Below are positions 17,456 through 18,599 of a stretch of DNA of 18,599 nt, in pieces. The notes under the pieces were generated by a model, which was not told the origin of the DNA, ran no database searches, and was given only the letters and a program-made list of their open reading frames with translations. Numbering within the stretch: position 1 is the first letter of the stretch; each line of letters begins with the position of its first letter. Origin of the DNA: Alphaproteobacteria bacterium (GTDB taxonomy: Bacteria; Pseudomonadota; Alphaproteobacteria; Puniceispirillales; Puniceispirillaceae). The stretch is from assembly GCA_009936885.1 (NCBI GenBank), contig JAACDT010000087.1, positions 1 through 18,599 on the forward strand. Reading direction: 5' to 3'. A program made the translations under genes and the position numbers.

Positions 17456-18599
17456 TTAGTGATTGTAAGAAACTTGCGTATCAAGAGACAATGTATTTCC
17501 AAAGCTTTTTAAGCGTTGCTGATTTTGAGATGTGAACAAGTTAGATGCTTGGGCAGCGATTTCACAGGTTAGTGTTGTTTTGTTAATACTTAATTCTAAA
17601 AATTTTAAGTTAGCATTTATCCCTGCACTGAAATTCAGCCCAAACCGCAAGCCAAGCCCTATAAAGTGCGCATATTGCTGTTGCGTTTTTGATAGAATAA
17701 ATTCAGATGAGTGAGGCTTCTCTGTAATAGATTTAACACCATTATACCGATAAAATATGGTCAGTGAGGTCCACATACGCTCTGGATGAGACAGACTATA
17801 AATAGGAAGTGCATTTATCTTCTCATAGGCAAGAACCGCACGCATCGACGGCTCTTCATCCCAGCAATATTCTGAAAGCAAGCATGCTGCCTTTACCAGA
17901 CGCTTGGTATTAAGATCGCCCATATAGTTAGAGCCTGTTTCAATACAAGGCTTGATAAATTTATATAGCCCCTTATTTACGGATGAAAACCGCAATCTGT
18001 GGGTGGCAATCTCTGAGCAGGCAACATGTAGAGGGTCTTTTTTTCGATAATGGGATAAGTCTGGTTGTTCTGAAATTTCAGTTGCAATAACCCCATCTCG
18101 GATACTGGTTCCACTTATCACTAGATTATTTGCTTTAGAGGTCTTTAACAGACAGGAAATTATCTCAGACGCTTTTGGCATAGTTGACCGACGGCCTTCA
18201 GGAACGCCCTCCAAATCAGGTGGCTCAGAGCGAATTTGGTTCAATAGCGACTTAGTTGCCATTTTCGACATGGTAAGCGCATGCAACATACCAAGCGGGT
18301 ATCTGGTTTTATGAATATATGCAGAACCCAGCGCTCTGAAACTGCCGCCTACCCCGAACAAATCTAATCCGCGTGCTTTTTTCAGCCAGTCGACTTTCTG
18401 CATCATATCGAATATCTCAGAAACAGGCTTGATACTCAAATGCCCAACATTGAGGCTTGTAGAATGAATGAGTTCCCGATTTTTTACATATACGAGTTCA
18501 AGGCTGCCTCCTCCAAGATCTGCAATAAGCCCATCACGAACATCAAAGTTAGATAAGAGCCCGATAGATACCAGATAGGCTTCTTCTTGCTGTTTTAGC
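17456..18599 (-). CDS. Exopolyphosphatase/guanosine pentaphosphate phosphatase, Ppx/GppA family (partial, N-terminus outside window)
   Basis: Enzymes of this family hydrolyse inorganic polyphosphate and/or the pppGpp gamma phosphate. The frame is open from the window edge (first full codon 18598-18596) to TAA 17458-17456, giving 380 residues; compared with about 500 in the family, the first 120 or so are missing. The ASKHA phosphate-binding motif is visible as DGLIADLGGGSLELVYV, then LDLFGVGGSFRALGSAYIHKTRYPLG, which aligns with the Ppx GVGGxxRALA block, and ISGTSIRDGVIATE, equivalent to the conserved LxEG/RDG motif. The C-terminal helical part is seen in full. A TTG at 18439 inside the frame is not the start, because the catalytic DLGGGS motif lies upstream of it. 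Whether it acts on polyP or pppGpp cannot be decided. Confidence 0.92.
   Translation of the reverse strand, partial: LKQQEEAYLVSIGLLSNFDVRDGLIADLGGGSLELVYVKNRELIHSTSLNVGHLSIKPVSEIFDMMQKVDWLKKARGLDLFGVGGSFRALGSAYIHKTRYPLGMLHALTMSKMATKSLLNQIRSEPPDLEGVPEGRRSTMPKASEIISCLLKTSKANNLVISGTSIRDGVIATEISEQPDLSHYRKKDPLHVACSEIATHRLRFSSVNKGLYKFIKPCIETGSNYMGDLNTKRLVKAACLLSEYCWDEEPSMRAVLAYEKINALPIYSLSHPERMWTSLTIFYRYNGVKSITEKPHSSEFILSKTQQQYAHFIGLGLRFGLNFSAGINANLKFLELSINKTTLTCEIAAQASNLFTSQNQQRLKSFGNTLSLDTQVSYNH

Overview
The window is a bacterial chromosome segment, most likely from an AT-rich alphaproteobacterium. The evidence is the gene order ubiB-ubiE-mutM-(small exported protein)-rpsT-dnaA-dnaN-recF-gyrB, a RegB/RegA (PrrBA/ActSR-type) redox two-component pair with the highly conserved RegA C-terminus, a MetZ-type sulfhydrylase, a DUF4864 protein and an alphaproteobacterial-style Ppx/GppA. 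A marine SAR116-like lineage would fit the gene content and A/T-rich codon use, but that is inference; only the class is reasonably supported.

Layout. 1-1367 (minus strand): ubiquinone genes ubiE and ubiB (ubiB cut by the window edge), overlapping as TGATG. 1368-1495: divergent intergenic region. 1496-3129 (plus): mutM with a TTG start, a small exported protein of unknown function, then rpsT and its Rho-independent terminator. 3130-3442: 313 bp non-coding leader of dnaA with an AT-rich tract, a perfect 9-bp dyad and a DnaA box laid over the dnaA start codon. 3443-9797: replication block dnaA, dnaN (start corrected to 5029), recF and gyrB. 9797-11631: regB and regA; regB shares one base with the gyrB stop. 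11632-11856: AT-rich spacer with repeats and small hairpins. 11857-13041: metZ interrupted by one in-frame TAA immediately before the PLP-lysine motif. 13041-16292: two DMT/EamA transporters, a secreted DUF4864 protein and a third EamA transporter, tightly packed. 16402-17394: GT4 glycosyltransferase. 17456-18599 (minus): 3'-terminal part of a Ppx/GppA phosphatase, convergent with the glycosyltransferase.

How the genes relate. The core is the classic replication initiation, clamp, repair and gyrase cluster, here apparently continued by translational coupling into a redox-sensing two-component system. The ubiquinone genes upstream are thematically linked, because RegB-family kinases sense the quinone pool. 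Downstream genes are accessory metabolism and export.

Nothing here is a clearly new multi-gene system. The items most worth a second look are: the single nonsense codon in metZ; the RegB H-box whose ExxT catalytic motif reads KxxS although the quinone box and redox cysteine are kept; the gyrB-regB overlap; the dyads in the dnaA and dnaN leaders; and the DnaA box over the dnaA start.
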